A DNA stretch of 64,000 nt from Gnetum montanum (GCA_015680685.1 MNCI01014495.1:459279-523278), one strand, 5' to 3'; positions 10,301 to 20,616 are shown, numbered from the stretch's first letter. Notes: generated by a model from the letters alone, not told the origin. Numbers and translations are program-made.

Positions 10301-10811
10301 ACTCCGACTCTGCATAGCCAACTGAGATGATACATATCTGCACTCTGCAACATGCAATGGCCGACTTTATATCCTCTGTAAACTGCTTTCCGCGCTCCAT
10401 CTCTTCTTTGTCCAGGAATGTGGAAACACCCCTCGCTTGAAGAACATCATAGAGGTGATACCCCAGAGTGAGCTTCGTGTCAGGTCCTCTGTGGCTTATG
10501 AAAACATCGTATTTCTTCTTCTTCTTCGTCTTCTCACATACTGGGCTACATCCAGATCCACCGCTACTGGAGAGTGGCTCTGAGATCGTATCAGGGAAAT
10601 GCAACATGGAGAGATGTGTACTAGTACTAGTACTACTGCCTGCATTTTTTTCATCATTACCCAACACGAAAGCCATATTAAAAGAAAGCCACTTCCATAG
10701 CACAAGAAAGGGTTTGTACAACAATGAAGTACTTAAGGCCATAGTAGAATGGATTAATGGAATGCAAAGCAAAGATAAGTGCAAAGTTGGAGGATAAAGC
10801 AGACAATGCAC
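4056..10811 (-). CDS. TIR-NBS-LRR (TNL) disease-resistance receptor, seven exons
   Basis: Intracellular immune receptor: the TIR domain of this class is an NADase/signalling domain, the NBS is an ATP/ADP switch and the LRR senses pathogen effectors. Exons on the minus strand: 10811-10057, 8751-7635, 7536-7383, 7123-6972, 6887-5391, 5233-4505 and 4394-4056. Every intron is GT-AG and the phases match (2,0,1,0,0,0), giving 1,580 residues without a stop. Order: N-terminal extension 1-99, TIR ~100-245, NBS ~275-600, linker 625-676, about 13 leucine-rich repeats ~677-1200, and an unfamiliar C-terminal part 1226-1580. The P-loop, GLPL and MHD motifs are present, so it may be functional. The start is the first ATG in the frame; Met24 or Met46 are alternatives. 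Splicing is inferred by eye, with no transcript evidence. Confidence 0.9.
4505..5233 (-). CDS. TNL exon 6: unrecognised C-terminal domain
   Basis: Exactly 243 codons (residues 1226-1468) after the LRR. I do not recognise a C-JID/jelly-roll signature. The region alternates hydrophobic beta-like stretches (F-F-S-F-H-A-H-F; E-L-V-I-I-C-F-L; H-V-V-F-I-E-K-G-W-I-I-F-L) with a short glutamine run near 4866-4890 encoded by a CAG-type microsatellite. The acceptor CTATGCAG precedes 5233 and the donor ATG|GTGAGA is at 4504. Open throughout and in phase, so it is very likely translated as part of the TNL. Confidence 0.8.
5391..6887 (-). CDS. TNL exon 5: main LRR domain
   Basis: Exactly 499 codons (residues 727-1225). 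About 12 repeats of ~24 residues follow the pattern LxxLxLxxCxxLxxLPxxxGxL. They are interrupted by a ~65-residue non-LRR island at about 923-987, between the sixth and seventh repeats. The exon start at 6887 uses AAACAG as acceptor, because the upstream ATG at 6920 lies after an in-frame stop and is the wrong phase for other AGs. The donor AAG|GTAAAG is at 5390. Confidence 0.88.
6972..7123 (-). CDS. TNL exon 4: first LRR
   Basis: A 152-base exon with no start codon of its own, so no ORF caller would report it. It encodes L-P-K-R-L-L-W-L-K-W followed by C-L-R-V-L-D-L-S-G and ends H-P-L-K. This is the usual first LRR of TNL proteins. The acceptor TTTCACTCAG precedes 7123, and the donor GTGACA starts at 6971. 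Phases agree with both neighbours. Confidence 0.82.
7383..7536 (-). CDS. TNL exon 3: NBS-LRR linker
   Basis: Fifty-one codons plus one base, opening G-T-E-K-V-K-G-L-S-L. This is the hallmark start of the exon that follows the NBS in TNL genes (NKGTEKVKGL). It is flanked by TTTCAG at 7537 and GTATTG at 7382. Confidence 0.88.
7635..8751 (-). CDS. TNL exon 2: NBS (NB-ARC) domain
   Basis: Residues 252-624. Ordered motifs: P-loop G-M-G-G-I-G-K-T-T at 308-316 (Lys314); kinase-2 I-L-V-V-F-D-N-I; RNBS-B I-I-I-V-T-S-R; GLPL as G-I-P-L-A-L; RNBS-D-like F-I-D-V-A-I-F-F (Cys of the usual FLDIACFF replaced); and M-H-D at 585-587. The kinase-2 pair is Asp-Asn instead of Asp-Asp. The acceptor TTATCGTAG before 8751 follows a polypyrimidine tract, and the donor GTATGA at 7634 is immediately followed by an in-frame stop, which supports splicing there. 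Confidence 0.9.
8752..10056 (-). other. TNL intron 1 (1.3 kb)
   Basis: Starts GTACGT and ends CGTAG. It contains TA-rich microsatellites near 9060-9085 and 9120-9140, a ~30-bp direct repeat (AGAGACTAGCTTCCAACAG at about 9084 and 9142), a possible SINE at 8925-9060, and short duplications around 9825-9960. No coding sequence seen. Confidence 0.75.
8925..9060 (+). repeat. possible tRNA-like SINE head
   Basis: TGGTTAGCTGG (near 8942) resembles a pol III A box, and GGGTTCAAAGAC (near 8995) resembles a B box about 50 bases downstream. No second copy and no clear 3' tail were found, so this is only suggestive. Confidence 0.2.
10057..10811 (-). CDS. TNL exon 1: N-terminal extension and TIR domain
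   Basis: Residues 1-251 plus two bases. The TIR domain opens at about residue 101 with Y-D-V-F-I-S-H-R-G after a run of five lysines. It includes the W-C-L-R-E-L motif, whose glutamate corresponds to the catalytic residue of plant TIR NADases, and P-V-F-Y-G-V-T-P-S-H-V-R. The preceding ~99 residues are longer than in most TNLs. They start hydrophobic (residues 1-50, two possible in-frame alternative Mets at 24 and 46) and then become Ser/Thr-rich, so the start could be internal. The donor at 10056 reads GTACGT; a competing GTAAAG at 10063 is in the wrong phase for exon 2. Confidence 0.88.
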
Positions 10812-11382
10812 AAGACCTGATTCTAATTCAAAGACTGCACTCTCTCTTCTCTTAAATTGTTGGACTGCTGCTGCGCTTCTGGGCCCAGGGTCAAGCTCAG
10901 CTTTCTCACTTTGCTAAGCGAGAAATGAGGAGGCGTAAAATTTGTGGAATTTACTGCAAATTTCAGTAATTCGTCAAGTTTAAGCTTGAACTGATAGCGC
11001 AGAAAGGTCGGTGCTCCCTTGACCTTTTCGGTAACAGGCCACGCAGACGCAAACAAAACATATTCGTGTCCCGCTCTTGAGGTCCCCTGGTTGTTGGAAA
11101 GTGGAGACTAATCGAAACGTGGCTGCTCCGGTTTATACGCAAAATTTTCCTGAGCCGTCATCAAGGTCTCTTTCACACTGTGCGCCGGAGATTCTTTCAC
11201 CGTTTCACACCATGACCCCATGAAGCTATATTTTTCTAAGCTGCCTTCAATCTTTGTTTAGGGTTTCTTTTCTTATTTTAGGCATTGGAAAGAACCTTCC
11301 AGTATTACTTTTGCTAATGTTAGGCTGATGTCAGGCCATCTACAGTACGTTTGTAGGTGCTTTTACTTCAATTGGGTTGCCG
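10812..11382 (-). promoter_or_regulatory. presumed TNL promoter/5' UTR with W-box cluster
   Basis: The 570 bases between the TNL start and the upstream hAT derivative. Three TTGAC cores, the WRKY-binding W box, lie within 136 bases: minus-strand TTGACC at 10894-10889, minus-strand TTGACG at 10977-10972 and plus-strand TTGACC at 11019-11024. No clear TATA box. An upstream open frame (11056-10823) stops 12 bases before the TNL ATG and could be a uORF if transcription starts beyond 11056. Confidence 0.45.
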
Positions 11383-12518
11383 CTATGCGTCGGAGATTCA
11401 CGATTCCCAAGAAAATCTCACGAACCGTTCACGGTGGATTCGGGCACGCGTACAGAAGCGTGAAAAATCCGCATTGGGTACGTAAGTTATAATTTTTCGT
11501 CCGATTTTTCAACTCTCACCCAGAACATTCATTGTCGATTAAAATCTTACATATTTTTACTGCAAATCGCATCAAATCTTACCTGTTTCCTGCAAATTGC
11601 ATCTGCCTCCAATTAAAATCTTACATATTTTTACTGCAAATCGCATCAAATCTTACCTGTTTCCTGCAAATTGCATCTGCGTCCAATACCTTTTTCGCTT
11701 TTATTTACAGACGCTCCTCCTCTTTGGCCATTGATACAGATTTGGATGCTTCTGCAGACTCTTCAAACACTTTGTTTCTCTTTCACCTCTAAAATTTTTT
11801 GCTTCATTCAGTTTTTCATCTGCAGGCACAAGAAGACGATGACAACATTTCTTCTGATGCAGGGGGTCTCGTCTGCCCAATCTAATTTGGGTGACTGGGT
11901 AGGAGACTTGCCTTATCGGAATTATCTGTTGATGTAGTAGACGAGGTCTTTGCTTTTCCTGTTAGAAAATGAGTTGTTACCCTTACAGAATGCGCTGCAC
12001 ATCTATCATTCTATATTTTTCAGTTTTCATCTTTTTTATTCATCGTTTCCTGGGAAAATCGATCGTTTCCTTCTAGCGGAATCTGGACGGAGTATCTCCT
12101 CGCTTGCCGAGTCTGCGTAAGCACGCATTGCAAGCGGGTTCTCTTCGATCCTTAATTCTAATTTTTGTTCTTAAAAAATTTGGATGATATTTCTTTTGTT
12201 TTTTAAATGCGAGCGCTACATGCTTTACCTTTGTAACCTTAGTGCACAATTTTTCCGCTCTTGTTCTATATTCTACAATGTTTTTAGCAATTTTTAAGCA
12301 TTAACAATATTTTGAATTTACATTGTACTTGTTCTATATTCTACAATGTTTTTTATATGATATATGAGATTTAATTTTTTTAAAAACCTAATATATTTAA
12401 ATTTTCTCTTTCACATCCCCGGCTACGTCCCCACTTTTTTTTGAGGCACACGTACCCAACACGTTCAAAATCACCCTCGATTTCTCGCTTCCACGAATCA
12501 GATTCTTTTGATGCATAG
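11383..12518 (-). mobile_element. transposase-less hAT derivative, inverted relative of 1002-4008
   Basis: The inner end, CTATGCGTCGGAGATTC at 11383, is the inverse of the right end of the 1002-4008 element. The outer end, ...TTTTGATGCATAG at 12518, is the inverse of its left end. Homology runs throughout, except that the ~2.1 kb with transposase (about 1250-3385) is absent here and replaced by ~25 bases that duplicate a neighbouring stretch. Flanking octamers GGTTGCCG (11375-11382) and TGTCTAAT (12519-12526) do not match, so no target duplication is left. Confidence 0.82.
11538..11685. repeat. 74-bp tandem duplication in hAT derivative
   Basis: Units at 11538-11611 and 11612-11685, almost identical, each containing shorter TTAC(A/C)T...CTGCAAAT(C/T)GCATC sub-repeats. 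The matching part of the 1002-4008 element (near 3800-3830) has only a fraction of one unit. Confidence 0.85.
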
Positions 12519-13724
12519 TGTCTAATTTTCCTTTTATCATGTAGGAAAGCTTAAACTTCACCAACATTCATCCTAAGTTTGCTAAAAAGGGAGAATGGAA
12601 GTTTTCTAAAAAGGGAGAATGGTTAGTATTAGGTTGACAAACATAAATGAGTTTTCCAAATTTTGTAAATTTTAGGACATTCTTAGATGACCTCATTTTG
12701 TTAGGACAAGGCTATGATGATGAGAGCAAGCTTAAACTAATGAATTGATACTTAGTGAGTTACTTTCTCAATCACTACATATTTTGTAATCCTTTGTATC
12801 CTCCTTAAGCCTTACATCCTCATTAGAATAATTTTATCTTGCTTTTTATAATCTGTTTTTCTCTTTTAATGAAGATAAGCCTAGTCTAGTAAAAAAGAAA
12901 CAAACTTTCCGTGAATTACAAATGTTAAAATTATAATCTTATTTTTCTCTATTAATGAAGCTAAGGTTAGTATAGTAAAAAAGAAACAAAATTTCCATGA
13001 ACTACTAATGTTAAAAATTGTAAAATTTCAACATAAAAATAGAAATCAATCATTAATTTCTAGGTGAATTGGTCTAAGTTATTCATTCTTTTAAGTAGTG
13101 TTAAGTGTTACATGTGAAGTGTATAGTAGATTGAGAAAATATGTTAATAAAAATAATTTTTCTTTACCTATTTTTAGAAGTCTCATTTTTGTTTATGCAA
13201 AATCATGAGAATACATTAATAAATAAACAAAAAAAGTATTATCTTTCTTAATAATAAAGTAATAATAATTATAAAAAAACCTAATCTTTTGATAATAAAA
13301 TTTCTATTTCATTAATTTTGACCTATTTAAATAACAAAAAAAAATTAAAAGTCATTGGCTAAAGACTATTGTACATAAAAGTATTAGGTTTAGTACTCAC
13401 CATTACACCCTTTTGCATATGGTAGCCTAGAAGCCTATTTAAGACAAAAAACTTTCCTCACTACCAGCCTTTAAAAAATAGAAATTAGTTAAAACTTACA
13501 TATTTTGGAATAGTTAAATAAATCACTTATTAGCAAGAATTCTTCATGTACTAACTTACATGATAGTTATAATCTAAGCCCATAATAACTATATAATCAT
13601 CAATAAGTGATTATAAGAAACCATTTACTATTTGTATCATGGGAGGTTTAAGAAGGAATGAGAAAAGAGTATGGCAAGTTTGTCTTTAAATCATTGGTTT
13701 TTATCTACATATAATCTTCATTAA
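12519..13724. other. AT-rich spacer, no gene seen
   Basis: No open frame with protein-like composition. A ~60-base imperfect repeat (CTCT(T/A)TTAATGAAG(A/C)TAAG near 12863 and 12947) is the only structure noticed. Confidence 0.5.
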
Positions 13725-13800
13725 CTTGGAAAAGCATATGATAGAGTATCTAGAGATATTATTTGGTGCGCTTTACAAAAGAAATGGTATGGGTCTAATT
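13725..13800 (+). pseudogene. LINE reverse-transcriptase scrap (RTE-like)
   Basis: Translation gives G-K-A-Y-D-R-V-S-R-D-I-I-W followed by C-A-L-Q-K-K-W, matching the conserved RT segment (KAYDRVPREVIWWALRKK) of the plant LINE type also seen at 22.5-24.1 kb. Both sides are degenerate. Confidence 0.6.
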
Positions 13801-14953
13801 CCTAAGACCCAATTAATATCACAGTTGTTCAATAACTAATGGATTTTGAAAAGCTCAATAAACAACAAGGAAAAGAACATTTTATTTAAATGAAAATTTA
13901 GAGTACAATGCTAGAAGAATAAAGCATCAAGGAGCTGGAATGAAACCACATAATAATCTCACTTCTATCTTCTAATTGCTCAAGGTGAGCAAGGATAAAG
14001 GCCTAAGAGACTTAACACAAAAAGCTCTCAATCAAGCTATGAAGGATGTTGGAACCTTAAAATAATTGTAATATAAATATAACCCAAGATATATAGTCTA
14101 ATTGGAGCTTTATAATTGAACATTGCCCACCAAAATCAAACCCATGACTTGGAGCTTTCAAATCAAGAGTCTTACTACTTATTCAATCAAGTTATAAAGA
14201 CACAAGCATAGCAAAGAGCATCTTATAGTTAGGTCTTCTTCACCTTTTATAGACTACTAATTTACCATTGATCTTTTTCAACCATTGATCTTGCTTTTGT
14301 ACTTTGTGCCCTTTATTAAAAAGGATGTTTTTTCGAGCTACAAGGGGTTATGACTTAAACCCTTTCATAGATTTGACTAGAAAATTTCTACTCTTGTGTT
14401 GACTGTAAGGGATTGTGGGCCATACTTGCTTATATCATACCCACACTAGTGCCATTTCTTGAGAGTTCTTGTAGACATTGCCATCCACTATGGCTCACAT
14501 GAACTCGTATCTACCATCTTGATACTAAAAATTGCATTATCTTATGTTTATGTCTTATTGTGAATGACTATAGCTCATAGCCACTTTATAGTTTAGACTA
14601 TGACCAACTACAACTTGCAGTTACCTACAACTCTCTACTTGGTTAGTAAAACACATGAAAACACTCCCAAAATGACACATAAAATACCTAATAACTTCTA
14701 GATGCTTTGAGGATACAAAACACATGTTAAAGATAGGTTGGTGTCCTTATCATTTTCCTCACACTTGAAAGAAAACTTAGACTAAGGTCAGCTTTACACT
14801 TGGAATAGCATTAACCACTTATGATGATGTATCTAGTAGCAATTTTGTATCTATTTGTAAGCTTGAATGCATAAAGTTATTTATGTGCACTCAAACTTAT
14901 TGTTTAGGCTTGTTTTAGTGAGTCGTGATTCATCATTGATATTGACTCACTAG
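13801..14953. other. AT-rich spacer, no gene seen
   Basis: No gene, RNA or element signature recognised. Confidence 0.5.
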
Positions 14954-15072
14954 GTATGCTACTTCATGTGGTACACTACCTTGTAAGGTGCATTGCCTCA
15001 CCTCATGCACTACCTCACTTGGTGCGTTGCCTCACCAGGTATGCTGCATCATGTGGTGTGTTGCCTTACTAC
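14954..15072. repeat. 17-bp degenerate minisatellite, seven units
   Basis: Seven consecutive 17-base units of the form GTGC(A/G)TTGCCTCACC(T/A)G, diverged at a few positions each, such as GTATGCTACTTCATGTG and ATGCACTACCTCACTTG. It ends 75 bases from the LTR that begins at 15148. Confidence 0.75.
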
Positions 15073-15147
15073 TTTCATTACAAACTTGAAAACCATAAAT
15101 ACCTAATATGGAAAGGTTAAAATTAATTATTTCCTTAGATAAGGGTG

Positions 15148-16036
15148 TGATGAGTAGCAACGTACCCCTATGCTCAACCATACGAATAAGAGCGTGTACG
15201 CGTGATATGGTCGAACTCCGCGGATGAACTAGTTGTGGCACCTAGATAGTTATACATTGATCACAGTTCGGTGTCTTTCCATCTGGACTAGTATTTTCTT
15301 TGTCACGTATGGTTTAGTCCAGAGTGAGGTGTATGATGTGATTTCTAATATTATGCTAGTCCTAAAGACGATGAGAAATAACTTGATTAAACTAATAAGC
15401 AATAGGAAATAAAATCTAAGCTAGCCTAAGTGCAATAAGAATCCATCCTTAATCATCCATGTGCATCTTGGACTTCATGTACTACTTCTGGGATTACCAA
15501 GCGCACATCTACTCAAAGCACTACATGACACGCTACTAGGTTACCACATAAATACACTTAAATGTTCATGATTAAGACGTACTCATTCTACATTAACAAT
15601 AGAAATAGTAAATGATGATAAAATAAATATTAACTAAGAAAATAATAATAAATAATAAATAATTAAAACAAATTAAAAGCTAAGTGAATGTTGCAATAAC
15701 AGAATAACCTCGATCTTTATTGCCGATTGTGTGTGTGTCCAAGTACGTCACACTTGAACAAAGGTTCTGTACAATTGCAAGCATCACATTGTGGGCATGC
15801 ACTTAGGAAAGGAAAGGAATTGAAAACTAACTAAAAACTGACAAAAAGACTTGACCTAAAGACTTACCGACAAAAGACTCCCTTCCTGTGCACTTGAGTG
15901 CTATATTTCTAGGCCAACACATGAATCATGATATTGTGTATACGATATCGTATCTAGGCTAAGATATCGCGTAAATGATATGACATACTCGATATCATGT
16001 ACCCGATATCGGGGCCTGGTTAACCATGATTCATCA
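15148..16036 (-). repeat. 3' LTR of the 15148-21490 element
   Basis: 889 bases, with a cluster of GATATC-type palindromes in U3 (about 15935-16015). The TATA position reads TATATTTCTAGG on the plus strand near 15902, one base off the other LTR. Confidence 0.88.
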
Positions 16037-18583
16037 TACCCCCACAACTGAATAAAAACTTGTCCTCAAGTCAAACAAAGTGAGGAACATGTTTATTTGA
16101 TTACAAACAGTGGATAGGTATGGGATTATTGAATGACCATGGATTGTTTCATGTTGTAGTGAAGAATTAAACAAAATTTGGACATAGACAAAAAATACAA
16201 AACTTTTGGAACTCATGTGGTTCCTAGTGGTGGGGGCTTCTCCATGGGTGTCTTTCCTTTGTCCTGTGCTCTAGGCTTCTAAGATTGATACCTTTGAAGA
16301 AGTGCCTGAAGTTTCTCCTCTTCTGTCCGAGGATCATGAGTTGTCCATGCTTATGTTCCAATGTTTGATGGAGTTGGTACTTCCCATGGACACAGTAGCT
16401 ATGGGAACACTTGATTGGCCTTGACATACCATGTCACAAATAACCGTCATTCCTCTTCATAGGCTCTAGCCCTAACCTCTTCACCTTCTACTTGGCCAGA
16501 TTGTGTAGTGACAAGAGTTTCCTAATGGATACTGAATGATTGTGCCTCCTACTTTGCATGTTCTACAGGAGGTCCTTGGCCTCTACCTCCTCTTGGGCAT
16601 TTAGTTGCACCTTGAGAAGGTCCTCCTTGCTATCCTATTTTAAGGGCCATATGTAATTACACAAGGACCAATTGTTAGTAAGGTTTTTTAAGGAAATTCT
16701 GTTATCTTATACCTTACTCATTGCCTTTAATAAATGTTTAATTCAGTACTTAGTGTGATTTTAGAGTTAGAGATTTTTCAAGGAAGTTGCCCTAAAATTT
16801 TAATGTTGGACTTAATTTGTTCAGGTGACACATAAAAGAACATGTAATGGTTCTGAGGAACATTCAATAAAATGATGACAAAGGAAAGAATAGATTTGGC
16901 AATGGAGTACTTGGAGGGTATAAAATGATGTGGTGGTGTGCAACAAGTACAAATTACAAAAGTCATGCAAGTGGGTCCTCCCCAAAGTAGGTTCCAACCT
17001 ATAATTCCCATGTGTAATCACACCTTAAAATGTCTGTAGGCACTAGAAGGGTTAAATGCAATCCACACCTATGCAACAAAACACACACATGTTAAATACC
17101 ACCACGATGAGATATAAATTCTATGCCATACAAGACATAAGTCAAAAGTACTTGGACCGTGAGATGAGACAAATTACAGAAGGGATTGTAGAGATTGGGA
17201 CATGAGGTAACCTACCCTAGACATAATGAATCCTAAATTTTGTGTGTGATTAAAGTACCACTAGCCTTTCGCTCCAAGATCAAAACCAAGTCCATACCTT
17301 TGATCAGTGACATCACATTGTTTCATCCCAATGATAGACAACCATAAGAGCATCATGACAGTAAGGCATACAATCACTTGGCATTTTGTGCAAGGGAGGA
17401 GTGATTCAAATTTTTTTGTAGCATGTTTTTCTTGGTCTTTTATTTTTTGCTTCATTTCTTATTTTTTCCCTTGCTTTTCTTTTTCTCTTCTTTGTTTTCC
17501 TTGTCTTTTTCTTCTTCTGGCTGCTTTTTGCACTTTGGCTTTCCCAAAAGTAATTCGGAGAAGCTGCCAACCTTCAAGCATGGGTGCATGTCTTTCTAGT
17601 GGGACCCCCCAAAACAACATTGAGTTTCTTTATTGAGTGCCTTTATCACAACTCTTACTTCCATTTTTTGTTAGATCTACAAGGATCTTAGTACAACCAA
17701 GTTGCATGATAGCACCTACGGATGTCACCAAAGAGAATCCACAAGTCCCCTTGATGTCACACCCTTTTCATTCTCTCTTAGTTTATCACTCTTTGCTCTA
17801 GGCATAATGAGTACAAAGTTACTTTAAGTCTTAATGATAACAAAAATATCATCGTACCTAGAGTAGAACCTCTTATTAATAGAATGGATGGGTGGATGTT
17901 GTGGGCTCACTATTCAAATAATTAGTCCCTTGTGACTTGATAGCATAGAAAAACATCTCAATCAACTGGTTACATAAGTGTTTTGTTCATAGATGAGATC
18001 ACCCACAAAAAATAAAACGACAAATTGAAAAGAAAGAAATTAGAAAATAAATAATTGAAAAACAAAAATTGTAAAGCCAAAGAAAAGGAAAAAAATTTAC
18101 TAATTCTTCTTGTTAGAATGGGGGGTGTCCCCCATAACTAAACCTTTGAGCATGGCAAGAATTAATAAATGAAAAATTTGGATCCATGCATGTTGGAAAT
18201 ATTGGGGTCCGATCATATCCAAACCACTAGGTGTCTTTTGATGTGGTGGCAGAAATGTACCCAAATTGAGGTTCACACACTTAATTAAAATAGGCATAGT
18301 GGGGCAAATTATAAGATGTGGTCATGTGATAAGAAGCTGATCCACTATAGCACCCATGACCATAAGATGGTATGCAAGGATCAATATGTCTCTTCACATT
18401 GTCATATTCATTGGGTCACATGGTTGTTAGAGTGTTGATTGGTGGCCTAGATAAGGCAAAAGGAGGTGGTGAGTTCGAAGAGGAAGGTGCATCACAATGC
18501 TAGACTTGTGCTAAGTTGGAGGGTGTAGTGGTTTCATAACCATGTTGTCTCTTTCTACAGCCATGCCTAAAGAAAGGACACTT
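16037..18583 (-). other. 3' internal region of gag-only element
   Basis: About 2.5 kb between gag and the 3' LTR with no pol. A 25-base box at 16971-16995 is shared with 32616-32640, ~37436-37458 and ~42153-42177 of the other Athila-like elements. It starts a small hydrophobic open frame (17011-16778). The rest is low-complexity pyrimidine/purine DNA. Confidence 0.6.
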
Positions 18584-20010
18584 TCAACATTGTGGAGGAC
18601 TCCCACTGCTATTGACAGTAGCAGCACAAGTAATGTTAATTGGTTGGTGTTGTGGTGCAAAACCTTCTGGTACTACTAGTGGTGATGTAGAAGGAGGTGA
18701 AGGATGAGAATGTTGAGAGTAAGGAGGAGTGCAAGGAACATGAGGTGGTGATCCCATAGGAGAGGGCATGGGTTGATGATACTTGGAAGAATGATAATGA
18801 TAAGGTGAAGTAGAAGATATTGATCCAGTGGAGAAATAGGGTGTTGAACATAATAAGCACTTAGTTTCGAGTGATATGAAGGGTGTGGTCTGTTTGGCAA
18901 TGGCCTCCCCCAAAACTAGGGGTTTTGCCATTATGGTTGAGCACAATATTGAGGCCAGTAAGAATTTTCACATGGATAGTATGATGAGTCATGAAATTTC
19001 CCATCAAGTTGTGCGATAGGGATGTGCCAAACCATGTACTTTTGTATGAAATCTAGATGTAACATTCTTTCCCACTGCTCATGTAGATGTGACAAGATTA
19101 GGCAATGGCCTCTTGGATGATCATATAGGCAAACATCGCATTGATACTTATGTTTTATAGTTGAGCCCCTATCCTCATTTTCTTTAGTCCTTCTTTCCAA
19201 TTGTTGAATGGTGTTCTGTTGTATTTCTAGGTTTGGTATCCTTTGTTTGTTTTGTTCGTCAAAGTTATCTTGTGTGGGTCTCCCTCTAATAATGTCTGCA
19301 TATTCTCTACGTTTTTCATGTACCCACTCCATCATCTTGTTGACCTTTGCCTCAATTTCATCTAGTGATTTTAATATTGGCAAAGGTAGAAATGGTTTCA
19401 CCTCCTCGAGGTGAGTTGATTTCTCCTCTTTATGATTATGGACCTTTGTTACTTCAAGAGTTTGGTCCTATTGAGATTTTTCAACATTCTCCCATTTGGC
19501 TATTTCTCCTTATTCTTTTGCTACTTACCTAATAAAATCTTGGAATTGATGGGTTCATAGTTCATATAGTTGACCTAGGGCATACATCCCTAGGGTCTCC
19601 CTTGTTTTATTATGGAGCCCACCCATGATGTGATACATTAGCCTTTCCTTGGAGAACCCATGGCATAGGCATTTGTTTAACAAATAGTAATATCTTTCTA
19701 AGGCCATGTCTAAGGGTTCATGTTGCCCTTGTTTCCATTCTTGGATTTGTCTCCTTAAGGCTGACACTCTTGCATAGGTTTGATATCTTTCATTGAAGAG
19801 GTTTATCATTCTAGGCCAATGACAAATTAAATTCAGTTTTAAAGACCTATACCACACTTTAGCTTAGACAACGAGTGTCATAGGAAAGAGCTTAAGATTT
19901 TGCCACCCATTCTCAACATTGTTCCATACATAAGCATCATAGAAGGCTTAGAAATGATGTTGTGGATTTGAATCATAGCCTCTTGAGGACTTAGGAAAGT
20001 TATTTAAATC
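18584..20010 (-). pseudogene. gag remnant of the 15148-21490 element
   Basis: The segment 19857-19555 encodes the retrotransposon gag core (L-F-N-E-R-Y-Q-T-Y-A-R-V, W-K-Q-G-Q-H-E-P-L, L-G-M-Y-A-L-G-Q-L). The segment 19401-18931 encodes a zinc-knuckle-like C-D-V-C-L-Y-D-H-P-R-G-H-C and an acidic helical stretch. A proline/serine-rich tail (18946-18584) follows. Frame breaks separate the pieces, so it does not make one protein now. Equivalent pieces occur at 28.7-30.3, 39.7-40.7 and 49.6-51.2 kb. Confidence 0.8.
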
Positions 20011-20591
20011 AAGCTTGCGTAGACGGCTTTCCTTACAATTCCTGCGGGATATCTGAATGGCCTTTGTTATATGCATTAGGCTCTTAGTGGCCAATAGTGG
20101 TTCAATGTCACTAAATAGGTTGTGAGTTCGTGAGTTGGGACAATGTTGTCTATGTTCATGTTGGTGTTCTTGATTTTGCCTATGGGTTCAATTTTTATTT
20201 CTACACTGACCCCTTGAGGAATAGTCATTTGTGTCACAACCCAACGTTGAGAGAGCACAGAAATAGAGGGAACTGAAAAACTCATCATGACTTTTGTAAG
20301 TCTACCAATCATCCCTTGATGTACACTTGCTACCCATTGAGAAGGTCCTAGGCCTTATGGGCCCCCTCATTCTATGGGATGTCCCACCTTCACTAGAGGT
20401 GTCTGACTTGGATGACAGAAGCCCTTGAGTATCGTTGGGATGTCTATGAACATATGAAACTCCTGCATAAGATTGAGTACTCCAAAATTCTTTGTTGGTT
20501 CTCTAATGAATTGCCTCACTAGATGTTGCATTATTGTTGTCTTGTGAAAGAGACATTATTGTGAATTGTGTGTGACTAATCTAGATAACTA

Positions 20592-20616
20592 GCACCGTCC
20601 CTGGCAATGGTGCCAA
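20592..20616 (-). other. primer-binding site
   Basis: On the minus strand, TTGGCACCATTGCCAGGGA begins directly after the 5' LTR end. It resembles the TGGCGCCGTTGCC.. site of Athila-type elements (commonly ascribed to tRNA-Asp), with two or three substitutions. Confidence 0.7.

Noticed and set aside
4056-12518. Composite transposon with CTATGCATCAAA at both ends carrying the TNL
   Set aside because: The flanks (ATTCGAAA and TGTCTAAT) are not duplicated and both ends would be the same type of terminus; kept only as a curiosity about the stop codon.
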